Shown here: positions 43,177 to 51,577 of the stretch, one piece after another
Position numbering within the stretch: position 1 is the first letter of the stretch
Layout of the letters: the number at the start of each line of letters is the position of its first letter
Assembly: GCF_040537815.1 (NCBI RefSeq)
Contig: NZ_JBEWSZ010000001.1
Coordinates: 930,001 to 994,000, forward strand
DNA: 64,000 nt
Direction: 5' to 3'
Source of the DNA: Mesorhizobium shangrilense
Lineage (GTDB): Bacteria; Pseudomonadota; Alphaproteobacteria; Rhizobiales; Rhizobiaceae
Made by a program: the position numbers and the translations under genes
Notes under the pieces: model-generated
What the model saw: the letters and a program-made list of their open reading frames with translations, nothing else
Told to the model about the DNA's origin: nothing
Database searches by the model: none

Positions 43177-43821
43177 ATGGCCGGACAACCGCTCAACGAG
43201 CCCGCCGAAATTCCGGCCGAGCTTGACCGCTGAAACTGGGGCGCTTTCTTCCTCAACTGGATCTGGGGTGTCGGCAACAGCACCTTCATCGCGCTGCTCG
43301 CGTTGATACCCGTCGTCAACATCATCATGATCATCGTGCTGGGCTCACGCGGGAGCCGCTGGGCCTGGCGGAACCGTGCGTGGCGCGATGCCGAGCAGTT
43401 CCGCAAGACGCAACGCAATTGGGCAATTGCCGGACTGGTCGTCTGGGTGGTCGGGATCGGGGGCTGCGCGGCCACGGTCGGCAGCGTTCCCTACATCCTG
43501 AAAGGCAGCGACGCCTATCACATGACCATGGACGCCGTCCGGGCCGACGATCGGGTCAAGGCCGCCATAGGTGATGATCTGGCAGATAATTTCTGGGTCG
43601 GCGGCCATATCAACGTCAACGTGAACGGCTCCGGTGACGCTCAGTTCAGCATTCCGATCCATGGCAGCAAAGGCAAAGGCACCGTATTCTCAAACGCCGT
43701 CCGCACCGCTGGCAAATGGAGCACGCGCCTGCTTGTTGTCAGGGTGGACGGCGTCGATGCCCCGATCGTCCTGATCAACGAAGATCATGTGCCGGTTCCG
43801 AATGCGGCAATCGGGATATAG
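43177..43821 (+). pseudogene. Coa1-like membrane protein gene interrupted by TGA at codon 19
   Basis: From ATG 43177 the frame reads AEIPAELDR, then TGA at 43231-43233, then NWGAFFLNWIWGVGNSTF, where homologues have Trp before NWGAFFLNW (TGG). After the TGA the frame stays open to 43821 (214 codons in all, counting the stop codon position), including a first membrane segment, WAWRNRAW, a second membrane segment, and a C-terminal domain like Coa1, the cytochrome oxidase assembly factor. Either it is a single-base nonsense mutation or translation reads through TGA. A restart at GTG or ATG 43303 would lose the N-terminal domain. Confidence 0.7.
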
Positions 43822-43853
43822 GCCAGGCGCGGCAGTATAGGTGGCGGAAATGC

Positions 43854-43884
43854 AAAAACCGCGCTCCAGCGGGAACGCGGCTTT
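43854..43884 (-). terminator. Terminator for the valine-degradation genes
   Basis: On the minus strand AAAGCCGCG pairs with CGCGGTTTTT across a 12-base loop, ending in five Ts. It lies 220 bp after the mmsB stop. The gap between 43822 and 44103 (282 bp) shows no gene. Confidence 0.55.
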
Positions 43885-44103
43885 GCCAGATACGCATGGC
43901 GCTTCGCTACTCGAACACTTGGCGAAACTTACGGGCTCCGGTACGCGAGACCTGATCCGGAGCGCCGGGCGGATGCGATATGTCCGCCTCGCCATCCGTT
44001 TTATAGGGACATCGTTACCGGGGGGTTATCGAGAGCTTAAGCAAATCTAAATTTGCGGTCTTTCTGCCGGAAGGACCCGGAAAAAGTCCGTCAAATCCGT
44101 TGG

Positions 44104-44988
44104 TTACGCTGGGTTCCCGCGCAGAAAATTAATTATCCCGGAGAAATCGGCGCCGCCATGTCCCTGGGCGTTGAACAGGGCATAGAGCTGCGCCGCCTCG
44201 GCCCCAAGTGGCGTCACCGCGCCCGCGCCTTGCGCCGCTTCCTGCGCCAGCTTCAAATCCTTCAGCATCAAGGCCGCTGCAAAGCCCGGTCTGTAGTCCT
44301 TGTTGGCGGGCGAGGTCGGCACCGGGCCGGGCACCGGGCAATAGGTGGTCAGCGACCAGCATTGGCCCGACGAGGTCGAAGCGACATCGAACAGCGCCTG
44401 ATGCGAGAGGCCGAGCTTTTCCGCCAGCACGAAGGCTTCGGCGACGCCGATCATCGAAATGCCGAGGATCATGTTGTTGCAGATTTTCGCAGCCTGGCCG
44501 GCGCCGTCGTCGCCGCAATGCACGATGCGGCCGGCCATCGGCTTGAGGATCGGCTCGGCCCTGGCGAAAGCATCCTTCGAGCCGCCGGCCATGAAGGTCA
44601 GCGTGCCGGCGGTCGCGCCGCCGGTGCCGCCCGAAACCGGCGCGTCGATCGACAGCAACCCATGCTTGCTGGCGACGGCGTGCGCCTTGCGCGCCGATTC
44701 GACGTCGATTGTCGACGAGTCGATGAACAGCGCGCCTTTTTTCGCCTTGGGCGCGATATCCTCATAGACAGAGAGCACGTGCTTGCCGGCCGGCAGCATG
44801 GTGATGACGACATCGGCGTCCTTCACGGCTGCAAGTGCGTTGGCCATGACGACGACGCCTTGGTCGCGCGCGACCGCCAGATTCTCAGGCATAAGGTCGA
44901 AGCCGTGCACCGTATGGCCCGCCTTGACGAGGTTGGCGGCCATTGGATTGCCCATATTGCCGAGGCCGATGAAGGCGATCGTCGTCAT
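44104..44988 (-). CDS. mmsB: 3-hydroxyisobutyrate dehydrogenase
   Basis: A 294-residue beta-hydroxyacid dehydrogenase that oxidises 3-hydroxyisobutyrate to methylmalonate semialdehyde in valine breakdown. The NAD-binding motif IGLGNMGNPMAANL occupies residues 6-19; SGGTGGATAGTL near residue 122 is the substrate-binding loop; the catalytic Lys is in GAGQAAKICNNM near residue 171. The acyl-CoA dehydrogenase gene ends 25 bp upstream on the same strand, forming a valine operon. Confidence 0.92.
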   Translation of the reverse strand: MTTIAFIGLGNMGNPMAANLVKAGHTVHGFDLMPENLAVARDQGVVVMANALAAVKDADVVITMLPAGKHVLSVYEDIAPKAKKGALFIDSSTIDVESARKAHAVASKHGLLSIDAPVSGGTGGATAGTLTFMAGGSKDAFARAEPILKPMAGRIVHCGDDGAGQAAKICNNMILGISMIGVAEAFVLAEKLGLSHQALFDVASTSSGQCWSLTTYCPVPGPVPTSPANKDYRPGFAAALMLKDLKLAQEAAQGAGAVTPLGAEAAQLYALFNAQGHGGADFSGIINFLRGNPA

Positions 44989-45013
44989 TGTCTCTCTCCC
45001 GGAATTTCTGGCT

Positions 45014-46180
45014 TCAGCGGCCGATCAGGGCGCGTGCGATGATGACGCGCATGATCTCGTTGGTGCCTTCGAGAATCTGGTGGACGCGCAAATCCCGGAC
45101 CAGTTTCTCGATGCCGTAGTCGTGCAGGTAGCCATAACCGCCGAGCAGTTGCAGCGCGTCATTGGCGACGTTGAAGCCGGTGTCGGTGACAAAGCGCTTG
45201 GCCATGGCCGACCATTTGCCGGCATCCGGCGCCTTGCGGTCAAGTTTTGAGGCGGCAGCATAGAGGAAGATGCGCGCCGCCTGCAGCTCTGTCTCCATGT
45301 CGGCGAGCCTGAACTGCAGCGCCTGGAACTGGTTGATCTTCGAGCCGAAAGCCTTGCGCTCGGCCGTGTAGGACAGCGCCTTGTCGAGCGCCGATTGCGC
45401 GCCGCCCAGCGAACAGGCAGCGATGTTCAGCCGGCCGCCGTCCAGCCCCGCCATGGCGATGCCGAAGCCGGCGCCCTCGGTCGAGAGCAGGTTTTCAGCG
45501 GGCACCTTGCAGTCCTCGAAGATGACCTGGCGGGTCGACTGCATGTGCCAGCCCATCTTGTGTTCATTGGCGCCGAAGGAAAGGCCGGGCGCGTCCTTCG
45601 GCACGACGATGGTGGAAATGCCCTTCGGTCCGTCGGCGCCGGTGCGCACCATGACGGCGTAGACATCGCTGTCGCCGGCGCCGGAGATGAACTGCTTGGT
45701 GCCGTTCAGCACATAGTCGCCGCCGCTCTTCACAGCGCGCGTCTTCAATGCGGCGGCGTCGGAGCCCGAACCCGGCTCGGTCAGGCAATAGCTGGCCAGC
45801 CATTCCATCGAGGTCAGTTTCGGCAGGAAGCGTCGGCGCTGCTCGTCATTGCCAAAACGATCGATCATCGACGCCACCATGTTGTGGATCGAGATGAAGG
45901 ACGAAAAGGCCGGGTCGGCGCGGGAAAGCGCCTCGAAGATCAACACGGCGTCCAGCCGGCCGAGCGCCGAGCCGCCGACATCGTCGCGGACATAGATGCC
46001 GCCGAGGCCGAGCGGCCCGGTTTCGCGGATTACATCGGCAGGAAAGTGTTTCCTGCGATCCCAGTCGAGCGCATTCGGCGCGACACGGTCGGCGGCGAAC
46101 GCTTCGGCCATTTCCTGTATGGCGCGCTGCTCCTCATTGAGTTCGAACTGGCTGGTGCTCGCATCGACCGCGGCGTCCAT
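45014..46180 (-). CDS. Acyl-CoA (isobutyryl-CoA) dehydrogenase
   Basis: A 388-residue flavoprotein of the acyl-CoA dehydrogenase family. Signature segments are YCLTEPGSGSDAAALKTRA (residues 130-148), KMGWHMQSTRQVIFED, and the C-terminal QILEGTNEIMRVIIAR with flavin contacts. Its co-transcription with mmsB points to isobutyryl-CoA of valine degradation. ATG at 46180 is used; the extra 52 residues from 46336 do not look like family sequence. Confidence 0.88.
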   Translation of the reverse strand: MDAAVDASTSQFELNEEQRAIQEMAEAFAADRVAPNALDWDRRKHFPADVIRETGPLGLGGIYVRDDVGGSALGRLDAVLIFEALSRADPAFSSFISIHNMVASMIDRFGNDEQRRRFLPKLTSMEWLASYCLTEPGSGSDAAALKTRAVKSGGDYVLNGTKQFISGAGDSDVYAVMVRTGADGPKGISTIVVPKDAPGLSFGANEHKMGWHMQSTRQVIFEDCKVPAENLLSTEGAGFGIAMAGLDGGRLNIAACSLGGAQSALDKALSYTAERKAFGSKINQFQALQFRLADMETELQAARIFLYAAASKLDRKAPDAGKWSAMAKRFVTDTGFNVANDALQLLGGYGYLHDYGIEKLVRDLRVHQILEGTNEIMRVIIARALIGR

Positions 46181-46326
46181 GGCGTGCTCCCTGATGTCTG
46201 AGGCCAGCCAGTCTGCTGGCCCGTCGTTTTTGGCTTTGCGCGGGCACCAATCTAGACCAATGATGCCGCCGCGCAACCCGACCTTCCGCGGAGCGGCTGT
46301 GCGCGGATGGATGCCCGGAAGAGACC

Positions 46327-46941
46327 ATGACGACAAATTTCAACGAACTGCTCGAGACGTTCCACGACTATCTCGCTGGTGTCGACAGCGCGTTGGTGCG
46401 CGATGCCGTGGCGCGAATCGCCTGGGATATGCCGGCTCGCGCGCTTGAGCCGCATCCGCTTGCCTGCGTCAGCCATCTCGATCGCGTTGTCGACCTGGCG
46501 CCGGAGGATGCGAAGCCGCTGGTGCGATTTGTAGCGGACCACCGTGGCGATCTCCGCTGGGGCCAGACCTACAGCGAAGCGGATTTCGGCAAGGCGTTCA
46601 TCGACAATTATGGCTGGCTGGAAGTGATGGGCATGCGCGGTCACTTTGCCAATGCCGAAGTCGCCGCCGGTCTGCTCATCCTTGGACCTGACATCGTCTA
46701 TCCCGACCATCATCACGTCGCCGAGGAAATCTACATTCCACTGACCGGCGGCACCGAGTGGCGCATGGGCGAGGGCGATTTCCGCGTTCGCGAGGCCGGA
46801 GAGGTCGTCCACCACGCCTCGAACGTCAACCACGCCATGCGCACCGGACGGGAGCCGCTGCTGGCTGTCTATATCTGGCGCGGTGGGCCGCTTGCCGCGA
46901 AATCGACGATCACCGGAACCGTCGCGCAGGGCAGGGCATAA
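46327..46941 (+). CDS. Cupin of the DMSP-lyase-like (DddL/DddQ) family
   Basis: A 204-residue protein with a C-terminal cupin. Metal ligands fit His128/His130, Glu134 and Tyr136 in YPDHHHVAEEIYIPLTG, and His169 in SNVNHAM. The region ending LLAVYIWRGG resembles DddQ/DddL, which cleave DMSP to DMS and acrylate, with Tyr as proposed base. DMSP is mainly marine, so a soil member may have another substrate, and only biochemistry would decide. The stop overlaps the cobQ start as TAATG, so they are co-translated. The divergent acyl-CoA dehydrogenase gene shares its 146-bp promoter region. Confidence 0.78.
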   Translation: MTTNFNELLETFHDYLAGVDSALVRDAVARIAWDMPARALEPHPLACVSHLDRVVDLAPEDAKPLVRFVADHRGDLRWGQTYSEADFGKAFIDNYGWLEVMGMRGHFANAEVAAGLLILGPDIVYPDHHHVAEEIYIPLTGGTEWRMGEGDFRVREAGEVVHHASNVNHAMRTGREPLLAVYIWRGGPLAAKSTITGTVAQGRA

Positions 46942-48416
46942 TGGCCAGGGCCATCATGCTACAGGGCACCGGTTCCGATGTCGGCAAGACGGTGCTGGTC
47001 GCGGGCCTGTGTCGCGCCGCGAAAAAGCGCGGGCTCAAGGTACGGCCGTTCAAGCCGCAGAACATGTCGAACAACGCCGCAGTCGCCGACATCCCCGGCG
47101 ACAACAACCATGGCGGCGGCGAGATCGGCCGCGCGCAATGGCTGCAGGCGATCGCCTGCGGCGTGGCGCCGACCGTCCACATGAACCCGGTGCTGCTCAA
47201 GCCGCAAACGGATGTCGGCGCGCAGGTCATCGTACAGGGCAAGGTGTTTGGCGAGGCGCGTGCGCGCGACTATCAGGCGCTGAAGGGGCGGCTGATGGAT
47301 GCCGTGCTGGATTCTTGGGCGAAGGTCGGCGAGGGTGCCGACCTCGTCATCGTCGAGGGCGCCGGCTCGCCAGCCGAGATCAACCTGCGCAGCCACGACA
47401 TCGCCAATATGGGCTTTGCGACGCGGGCCAATGTGCCGGTGGTGCTGGTCGGCGACATAGATCGCGGCGGCGTCATCGCCTCGGTCGCCGGCACGTATCT
47501 GATCCTCCCGGAGGAGGACCGGCGTATGATCGTGGGCTATCTCATCAACAAGTTCCGGGGCGACGTCTCGCTGTTCGATGACGGCATCAAAGCGATCGAG
47601 CGTTTCACCGCCTGGCGCTGTTTTGGCGTCGTGCCTTGGCTGAAGGCGGCGGCACGGCTGCCTTCGGAGGATTCCGTGGTGCTCGAACGGTTGGCGTCCG
47701 GCGAGAAGCGAGCACTTAAGGTGGCGGTGCCGATGCTCGGCCGCATCGCCAATTTCGACGATCTCGACCCGCTCAAGGCCGAGCCGCAAGTCGAGGTGGT
47801 GTTCGTGCCGCCCGGGAAGCCGCTGCCGGGAGATGCCGGACTGGTGGTCATTCCCGGCTCCAAGTCGACGATCGGCGACCTCATAAAGTTTCGAGAGAAC
47901 GGCTGGGATCGAGACTTGCTGGCACACCGCAAGCGCGGCGGCCATGTCGTCGGTATCTGCGGCGGCTTCCAGATGCTGGGCCGGATCGTGCGCGATCCGC
48001 AGGGCATCGAGGGCAGCGTTACCGAAGCCGAGGGGCTCGGCCTGCTCGACATCGAAACGGTGATGGAGCCGGAGAAGACCGTGCGCAACGTCACAGCGCG
48101 CTCAGTGCCATTCGACCTGCCGCTGGAAGGCTACGAGATCCACCTCGGCCGCACCACCGGCCCGGACACGCTTCGGCCTTCCGCTGTCATCAACGGCGCC
48201 GATGACGGCGCGACCTCCGCCGATGGCAAGGTGCTGGGCACCTATATGCACGGCCTGTTTTCCGCCGACGCCTTTCGCGGCAAATTCCTCGAAAGCCTGG
48301 GCGTCAAAGGCGGTGGCCTCGACTACCGCGCCGAGGTCGAACGGGCGCTGGACGACGTCGCCGCCGAGCTGGAGGTTCATCTCGACTGCGACGCGATATT
48401 TGGCCTGGCCAGGTAG
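46941..48416 (+). CDS. cobQ: Cobyric acid synthase
   Basis: A 491-residue glutamine-dependent amidase of cobalamin synthesis, adding four amides to cobyrinate a,c-diamide. The ATPase P-loop is GTGSDVGKTVLVAGL (residues 9-23), with PQNMSNNAAV near residue 41. The C-terminal GATase domain has the Cys nucleophile in VGICGGFQMLGR near residue 338 and the His of GTYMHGLF near residue 437. It overlaps the cupin stop. It supplies the cofactor used by the corrinoid system at the left of the window. Confidence 0.94.
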   Translation: MARAIMLQGTGSDVGKTVLVAGLCRAAKKRGLKVRPFKPQNMSNNAAVADIPGDNNHGGGEIGRAQWLQAIACGVAPTVHMNPVLLKPQTDVGAQVIVQGKVFGEARARDYQALKGRLMDAVLDSWAKVGEGADLVIVEGAGSPAEINLRSHDIANMGFATRANVPVVLVGDIDRGGVIASVAGTYLILPEEDRRMIVGYLINKFRGDVSLFDDGIKAIERFTAWRCFGVVPWLKAAARLPSEDSVVLERLASGEKRALKVAVPMLGRIANFDDLDPLKAEPQVEVVFVPPGKPLPGDAGLVVIPGSKSTIGDLIKFRENGWDRDLLAHRKRGGHVVGICGGFQMLGRIVRDPQGIEGSVTEAEGLGLLDIETVMEPEKTVRNVTARSVPFDLPLEGYEIHLGRTTGPDTLRPSAVINGADDGATSADGKVLGTYMHGLFSADAFRGKFLESLGVKGGGLDYRAEVERALDDVAAELEVHLDCDAIFGLAR

Positions 48417-48495
48417 CGTCGGTATAGAAGTTTTGACGGCTGGATACTTGCGTCGACGAACTACATACGTTTGCGCTTAGCAAGATCGCCCACCG

Positions 48496-48557
48496 CTTCG
48501 TCATCCCAGGGTCTCCGCGACGGAGCTTCGCTCCTGCTTCGCCCAGGGATGACGAAG
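48496..48557. repeat. Palindromic intergenic repeat
   Basis: CTTCGTCATCCC (48496-48507) is complemented by GGGATGACGAAG (48546-48557) around a GGAGCTTCGCTCC core. This resembles a repeat frequent between rhizobial genes. Confidence 0.7.
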
Positions 48558-48604
48558 TTGGGGATGCTTCAGCCAATCCTAGCCCCTTGTGCCGTGCGGT
48601 CGGT

Positions 48605-49024
48605 TCAGGCGTTCTCACTCGCCTTCGGCCAATAAGTGCCGAAGGACCAGACATTGCCTTCAGGGTCGCGGCAGATGAACTCGCGGCTGCCATAGTCGCG
48701 GTCGACCAGTTCCTGGATGATCACGGCGCCGGCTTTCTTGGCGCGGGCATAGGCGGCGTCGGCGTCCTCGACGGCAATGTAGATCGACTTGCCGCCGCCT
48801 GTGCCGGGCTCGCCGACCATCTTGCCGTAGTCGTCGTCGCGCATCGTGCCCAGCATGATCATCGATGAGCCGAGGACCAGTTCGGCGTGATGAACGACGT
48901 TGCCTTCGCCATAATTGGCGCGCACGCTGAAACCAAAGGCTTCGCCGAGCCAGTCGATCATTTTTGCCGCGTTCCGGTAGCGCAGCGCAGGGTAGAGCCG
49001 GGGCGGTTCGGTGGTTGTGGGCAT
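48605..49024 (-). CDS. VOC (glyoxalase/bleomycin-resistance) superfamily protein
   Basis: A 139-residue protein with two beta-alpha-beta-beta-beta units: YPALRYRNAAKMIDWLGEAFGF in the first and YIAVEDADAAYARAKKAGA in the second, ending RDPEGNVWSFGTYWP. Glu/His positions for metal are compatible (e.g. HHAELV). Substrate unknown. It lies just ahead of a convergent repeat and downstream of an AraC regulator on the same strand. Confidence 0.82.
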   Translation of the reverse strand: MPTTTEPPRLYPALRYRNAAKMIDWLGEAFGFSVRANYGEGNVVHHAELVLGSSMIMLGTMRDDDYGKMVGEPGTGGGKSIYIAVEDADAAYARAKKAGAVIIQELVDRDYGSREFICRDPEGNVWSFGTYWPKASENA

Positions 49025-49107
49025 GACTGCCTCCTTCATCTGGTTGGTCGATGACCCACTCTGAGCGACGGCCGTTCCGGCGTCTTGAAGAAATGTTACC
49101 TGGCGAT

Positions 49108-49941
49108 CTATGCCCGGACCGTGAGCGCGGTTGGCGTCTCGCCAGCGAGGTCGCGGAATTCGCGCACCAGATGCGCCTGGTCGGCATAGCCGCAATCGGC
49201 GGCGATATCCGCCCAGTCACTTGACTGCTGCCTCGACAGGCCAAGCGCACGGTTGAAGCGGACGATGCGTGACAGCGTCTTGGGGCCGACACCGATCGCA
49301 TCGGAAAAGCTGACGGCGAGATGTTTGCGGCTCCAGCCCAGATTGTCGGCAATCGATGAAATGCGCGTGCGGCCACCAGACGCGATGATGCTGTCATAGG
49401 CCCAGGCAATTTCGGCCGGCATTTCCTTGGCTTTGGCTAGCCGACTGGTGACGAAGGCTTCGGCCAGATCGAAACGCGCCGTCCAGTCCGGCGTATTGCC
49501 AAGCCTTTCGCGCAGCGCCATCCCCTCAGTGCCGAGTACGTCATCCAGCACAACCATGCTGTCGGTCAGTTCGCTCATTGGCCGGCTGAAGAAACGGCGT
49601 GCGCCTAGCGGCGTGAAATTGACCTGGACGCAGCAGGCGCCGCCGAAGGATTCGATCACAACCGGTCCGGCATAGAGGCCGGCGGCAAAACTGGCAAAGC
49701 GATCATTGTCACCGGGGTTCTTGCCGAGCCCGATGGCGAAGGGCTCCGCAAAGCTGATCACCAGCGGCACCGTCAGCGATGCGTATTCGGTGTTGCGGAA
49801 ATGGCCGGGCGCCGTTTCGCGATAGAAGCAGATGTCGGTAACAACGCCCGCAAGCCTCGAGTCAGGAACCCGCCGCAGCATCTCGAAGCGACCGGCGATG
49901 GACCGGTCCTGTTCCTTCTGGCGTTGCATCTCGCTTGGCAT
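49108..49941 (-). CDS. AraC-family transcriptional regulator
   Basis: A 277-residue regulator. The C-terminal double HTH is visible in RISSIADNLGWSRKHLAVSF and SDWADIAADCGYADQAHLVREFRDLAGETPTAL, typical of AraC/XylS. The N-terminal part is an unassigned effector domain. ATG at 49941 is preferred over 50052. The VOC gene follows 83 bp downstream on the same strand and is the likely target. Confidence 0.85.
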   Translation of the reverse strand: MPSEMQRQKEQDRSIAGRFEMLRRVPDSRLAGVVTDICFYRETAPGHFRNTEYASLTVPLVISFAEPFAIGLGKNPGDNDRFASFAAGLYAGPVVIESFGGACCVQVNFTPLGARRFFSRPMSELTDSMVVLDDVLGTEGMALRERLGNTPDWTARFDLAEAFVTSRLAKAKEMPAEIAWAYDSIIASGGRTRISSIADNLGWSRKHLAVSFSDAIGVGPKTLSRIVRFNRALGLSRQQSSDWADIAADCGYADQAHLVREFRDLAGETPTALTVRA

Positions 49942-49975
49942 GATCTGGAATCTAGCAGACCATCGACCAGAATCA

Positions 49976-50002
49976 AAAGCGCCCGGCTTTTGGCCGGGCG
50001 CT
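49976..50002 (-). terminator. Hairpin terminator after the TSUP gene
   Basis: AGCGCCCGGC pairs with GCCGGGCGCT through a short loop and is followed on the minus strand by TTTTGATT. It separates the transporter gene (ending at 50134) from the AraC gene. Confidence 0.65.
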
Positions 50003-50133
50003 CCGAGTTGCCTGAGATTGGAGTGCTCGGCGGTGAAGCCGGCACAATGCAATAGATGAAACTGATCCCCATCAGCTCATGTCAGACCGCCGACTGACAT
50101 GATTCGTACGCTCACATTCTATCAGGGGCGCAT

Positions 50134-50922
50134 TCACATACCAGCAATCAGAGCGCGCAATGGGTTGGTCGGATCGGCCAGCAGCTTGACCGCCAATGCC
50201 AGGCAGACGATTACCAGCAGCGGCTTGATCAGTTTCGCGCCAATGCGCATGGCAAGGCTCGCGCCGAGACGGGCGCCGAGGAATTGGGCGACACCCATCA
50301 TCAGGCCGATCTTCCAGTAGACAACGCCAAAGGCCGCGAAGACGATGAAGCCGCCGATGTTGGAGGCGAAGTTGAGCAGCTTGGTGTGCGCCGTTGCCTT
50401 CAGCACGCCGTAGCCGGCCAGCGCAACGAATGCGAGCATGTAGAAGGAGCCGGCCCCCGGTCCGAACAGCCCGTCGTAGAAACCCACAACCGGTACAATG
50501 GTCAACCCGAACAGGAACGGCGAGAGCCGCTCGGCGCGGTCGACGTCGTTCATGTTGGGCTTGACGGCGAAGTAGATGGCGATGGCGATCAGGACGATGG
50601 GCAGGAGAGCCCGCAGGAGATCGCCGGGCACGATCGTTGCCAGCAAGGCTCCGATCGCGCTTCCTATGAGGGCCAGCAGCGCCGAGGGAAGTTGGCGGCG
50701 CAGGTCGACGTGACCCTTCGAAGCATAGTGGACTGTCGCCGAGCCGGAACCGAACATGCCCTGCAGCTTGTTGGTGGCCAGCGCCTGGACTGGGGTGAAG
50801 CCGGCCAGCAGCAGCGCCGGCACTGTGATCAAGCCACCGCCACCGGCGATCGAATCGACAAAGCCGGCGGTAAAGGCCGCGAAGGCGAGCATGACGACGG
50901 TCTGGGAGGCGAGATCGAACAT
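50134..50922 (-). CDS. TSUP family (TauE/SafE) membrane exporter
   Basis: A 262-residue protein with 7-8 hydrophobic helices; GGLITVPALLLAGFTPVQALATNKLQG (residues 28-54) and FYDGLFGPGAGSFYMLAF near residue 150 are the family's paired motif. Members move sulfite, sulfoacetate and related anions. Substrate unassigned. Confidence 0.88.
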   Translation of the reverse strand: MFDLASQTVVMLAFAAFTAGFVDSIAGGGGLITVPALLLAGFTPVQALATNKLQGMFGSGSATVHYASKGHVDLRRQLPSALLALIGSAIGALLATIVPGDLLRALLPIVLIAIAIYFAVKPNMNDVDRAERLSPFLFGLTIVPVVGFYDGLFGPGAGSFYMLAFVALAGYGVLKATAHTKLLNFASNIGGFIVFAAFGVVYWKIGLMMGVAQFLGARLGASLAMRIGAKLIKPLLVIVCLALAVKLLADPTNPLRALIAGM

Positions 50923-51067
50923 GGGATCGATGGGAGCGTTCGGACGTTGAGGGCAGAAGGCGTTCGACCACGCCGACCCCGTTTGCGCAAGGCCGATTCC
51001 GCGCTACCTATTCCAAGCGCGTCGCGTCTGAACGGAATCAGGCGGCGCGCTTGGATTCTTTGCTTTT

Positions 51068-51116
51068 ATGCATGTCGTTGTCTCAAAACCGCTACGCACT
51101 TTTGAGCGACATGCAT
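51068..51116. repeat. 49-bp palindromic repeat
   Basis: ATGCATGTCG and CGACATGCAT form perfect 10-bp arms around a 29-bp core containing TCAAAACCGC and GCACTTTTGA. Similar GCATGTCG repeats are common between rhizobial genes. Confidence 0.7.
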
Positions 51117-51139
51117 CAGACGAATCGAAAGGGACCTTT

Positions 51140-51571
51140 ATGGCGATCGCATTGCTGGACCAGATACGCTCGATCTTCGACGGCGACGCCGGCGTGCGCA
51201 AGGTGGCTGACGATCCGGTGCTGTCGGCGGAATTGCTGATGCTGTTTCGCATGATCCTTGCCGACGGTTCCGTCAGTGAAAGCGAAATGGATGTCTTCAG
51301 GCGCATCTGCAAGGACGCCTTCGACATTCCCGAATCCAGCATCGACGCGGTCATCGAGTATCTCAACGACTTCGGCTACGAGACCAATGCTTCGCAGGCC
51401 ATCGCGCTGTTTCGCGAGCTCGATATCGAGCGGCGCAAGCTGCTCGCCCGCCACATGGTGGAAATCGCCAAGGCGGATTCGCAGCTTGCCGAAAGCGAGG
51501 TGCGTCTCCTGCGCCGCACGCTCGACCTGCTGGAGATCAGCCCGGTCGATGTCGTGAAGCCTAACGAGTAG
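51140..51571 (+). CDS. TerB-like (tellurite resistance) protein
   Basis: A 143-residue all-helical protein. The TerB pattern includes LLMLFRMILADGSVSESEMDVFRRI with a metal-binding acidic run and a second helical repeat, HMVEIAKADSQLAESEVRLLRRT. ATG at 51140 is used; the 24 extra residues from 51068 are read from the repeat. It is convergent with the ABC ATPase gene. Confidence 0.78.
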   Translation: MAIALLDQIRSIFDGDAGVRKVADDPVLSAELLMLFRMILADGSVSESEMDVFRRICKDAFDIPESSIDAVIEYLNDFGYETNASQAIALFRELDIERRKLLARHMVEIAKADSQLAESEVRLLRRTLDLLEISPVDVVKPNE

Positions 51572-51577
51572 CCCTGC

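Noticed and set aside
43900..44100. Possible structured RNA or tRNA in the gap before mmsB
   Set aside because: I found no cloverleaf or T-loop sequence; only a hairpin terminator is supported.
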